This document shows, piece by piece, positions 5,503 through 6,158 of a DNA stretch of 6,158 nucleotides. This DNA comes from Gemmatimonadota bacterium. GTDB taxonomy: Bacteria; Gemmatimonadota; Gemmatimonadetes; Gemmatimonadales; GWC2-71-9. The stretch covers positions 1 through 6,158 of the forward strand of contig QHTS01000159.1 of assembly GCA_003220905.1 (NCBI GenBank). The letters run 5' to 3'. Both the position numbers and the translations under genes were made by a program. The notes beneath the pieces are model-generated. The model made no database searches and was not told where the DNA came from. It was given only the letters and a program-made list of their open reading frames with translations. How positions within the stretch are numbered: the first letter of the stretch is position 1; the number at the start of each line of letters is the position of its first letter.

Positions 5503-6129
5503 TCACGGCCCCAGCTCCACCCCCTGCGTCTGGCCGTGCCGCGTCTGTACGTCGTAGGCGCGGTTCCGCGCGCGGCCATCCGCCACGATCTGCTCGGCGG
5601 TGCGGGTCGCCTCGTCCGAGAGCCTCTCGCACGACGCCCCGCGAAGCGCCGTGAGCGCGGCCACCACCTCACGGGCATTGCGCTCGGCGATCGTCCGGTG
5701 CCCGGCCTCATGGAGCCGGACGGCCTTCAAGTAGGCCTGCCACGTCTTCAGGAGCTCGGCAGTTGCCGTCGGCGGTGGCTTCCAGCGGGGTAGGGTCACC
5801 GAGACGTTGAGCGTGACCTTCACGTCGCGCAGGGCACAGCTGTCTCCGCGCTGCGCCGTGCCGTAGGTCCACTCGAGGCTCCACACGGTCAACGCGTCGT
5901 GTGATGTGCCGCTCTCGTCCTTGGGGCCGAGCCGGCTGATCTGATTACGCAGCGCGCCGGCGCTCGAGCCATCGATGTCATAGTACTGCTCGCGGGCGGT
6001 GACCGCGGCACGCGGCGCGGTGCGAGCGAGGGCAGCGGAATCCGAAGCGGGGGTGGGCGTGGACGCCGGCTCGGGAGACGACGCGCAGGCGAGCGTGAGC
6101 ATCACCGCCGCGAGTATGGGTGGCCGCAT
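5503..6129 (-). CDS. DUF922 family secreted Zn-dependent protease-like lipoprotein
   Basis: A 208-residue protein matching the DUF922 (COG5661, predicted secreted Zn-dependent protease) pattern throughout. It has QYYDIDGSSAGALRNQI at 48-64, then GP, W(83)SLEW, a VTLPRW segment (111-116), and the zinc-binding HEAGH (H140, E141, H144). C-terminally there is YDVQTRHG (192-199), whose D193 or H198 may supply a further ligand. C98 and C167 are placed to form a disulfide, as expected outside the cytoplasm. The N-terminus is a short hydrophobic signal ending LTLAC, with C15 as likely lipidation site; the T at -3 makes the lipobox imperfect. A Ser/Thr/Pro/Ala linker (about 17-43) follows, as in many lipoproteins. 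The substrate is unknown; proteolysis is inferred from the motif. The start ATG lacks a good Shine-Dalgarno site but is the only one giving a full signal peptide. The promoter lies right of the window. Confidence 0.88.
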   Translation of the reverse strand: MRPPILAAVMLTLACASSPEPASTPTPASDSAALARTAPRAAVTAREQYYDIDGSSAGALRNQISRLGPKDESGTSHDALTVWSLEWTYGTAQRGDSCALRDVKVTLNVSVTLPRWKPPPTATAELLKTWQAYLKAVRLHEAGHRTIAERNAREVVAALTALRGASCERLSDEATRTAEQIVADGRARNRAYDVQTRHGQTQGVELGP

Positions 6130-6158
6130 GTCGGCGCTACGCCAAGGTGATGTCCTGC

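Overview
This is a GC-rich window with third codon positions strongly biased to G/C in the main genes, and it is coded almost entirely on the minus strand. The proteins are mostly exported hydrolases: a PSMA-like M28 peptidase, a metal-dependent amidohydrolase, a Tat-exported SGNH esterase and a DUF922 lipoprotein. That mix resembles soil Gemmatimonadota or Acidobacteriota genomes, but this placement is inferred from protein style only; there is no rRNA or other phylogenetic marker here.

Layout, in the direction of minus-strand transcription (right to left). At 6129-5503 lies a secreted Zn-protease-like DUF922 lipoprotein gene. It is followed by an 11-bp inverted-repeat hairpin (5447-5483) that probably ends its transcript. 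A 467-base gap (5036-5502) has no recognisable gene but is rich in inverted repeats. It includes a plus-strand Shine-Dalgarno/GTG mini-ORF of 18 codons embedded in back-to-back hairpins. A tRNA-Gln(UUG) sits at 5035-4965, followed by an unrecognised ORF of about 135-166 codons (4877-4377).

A three-gene cluster then runs out of the left edge. An SGNH/GDSL hydrolase with a twin-arginine signal (4258-3479) is followed by an NTF2-like/amidohydrolase fusion (3440-1683) and by a glutamate-carboxypeptidase-II-like M28 peptidase (1641 to the window edge, C-terminus missing). Gaps between these three are only 38 and 41 bases, no terminator is visible between them, and a sigma-70-like promoter (4330-4302) lies just ahead of the first. 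I infer one transcript encoding exported enzymes that cleave ester, cyclic-amide or dipeptide, and peptide bonds, which would suit scavenging of organic nutrients outside the cytoplasm. Exact substrates cannot be read from sequence.

The most unusual points are the hairpin-chain mini-ORF element at 5365-5483, the near-matching signal-peptide codons of the two adjacent and otherwise unrelated genes at 3440 and 1641, and the NTF2-amidohydrolase fusion. I saw no CRISPR array, insertion sequence, or clearly novel defence or mobile system.
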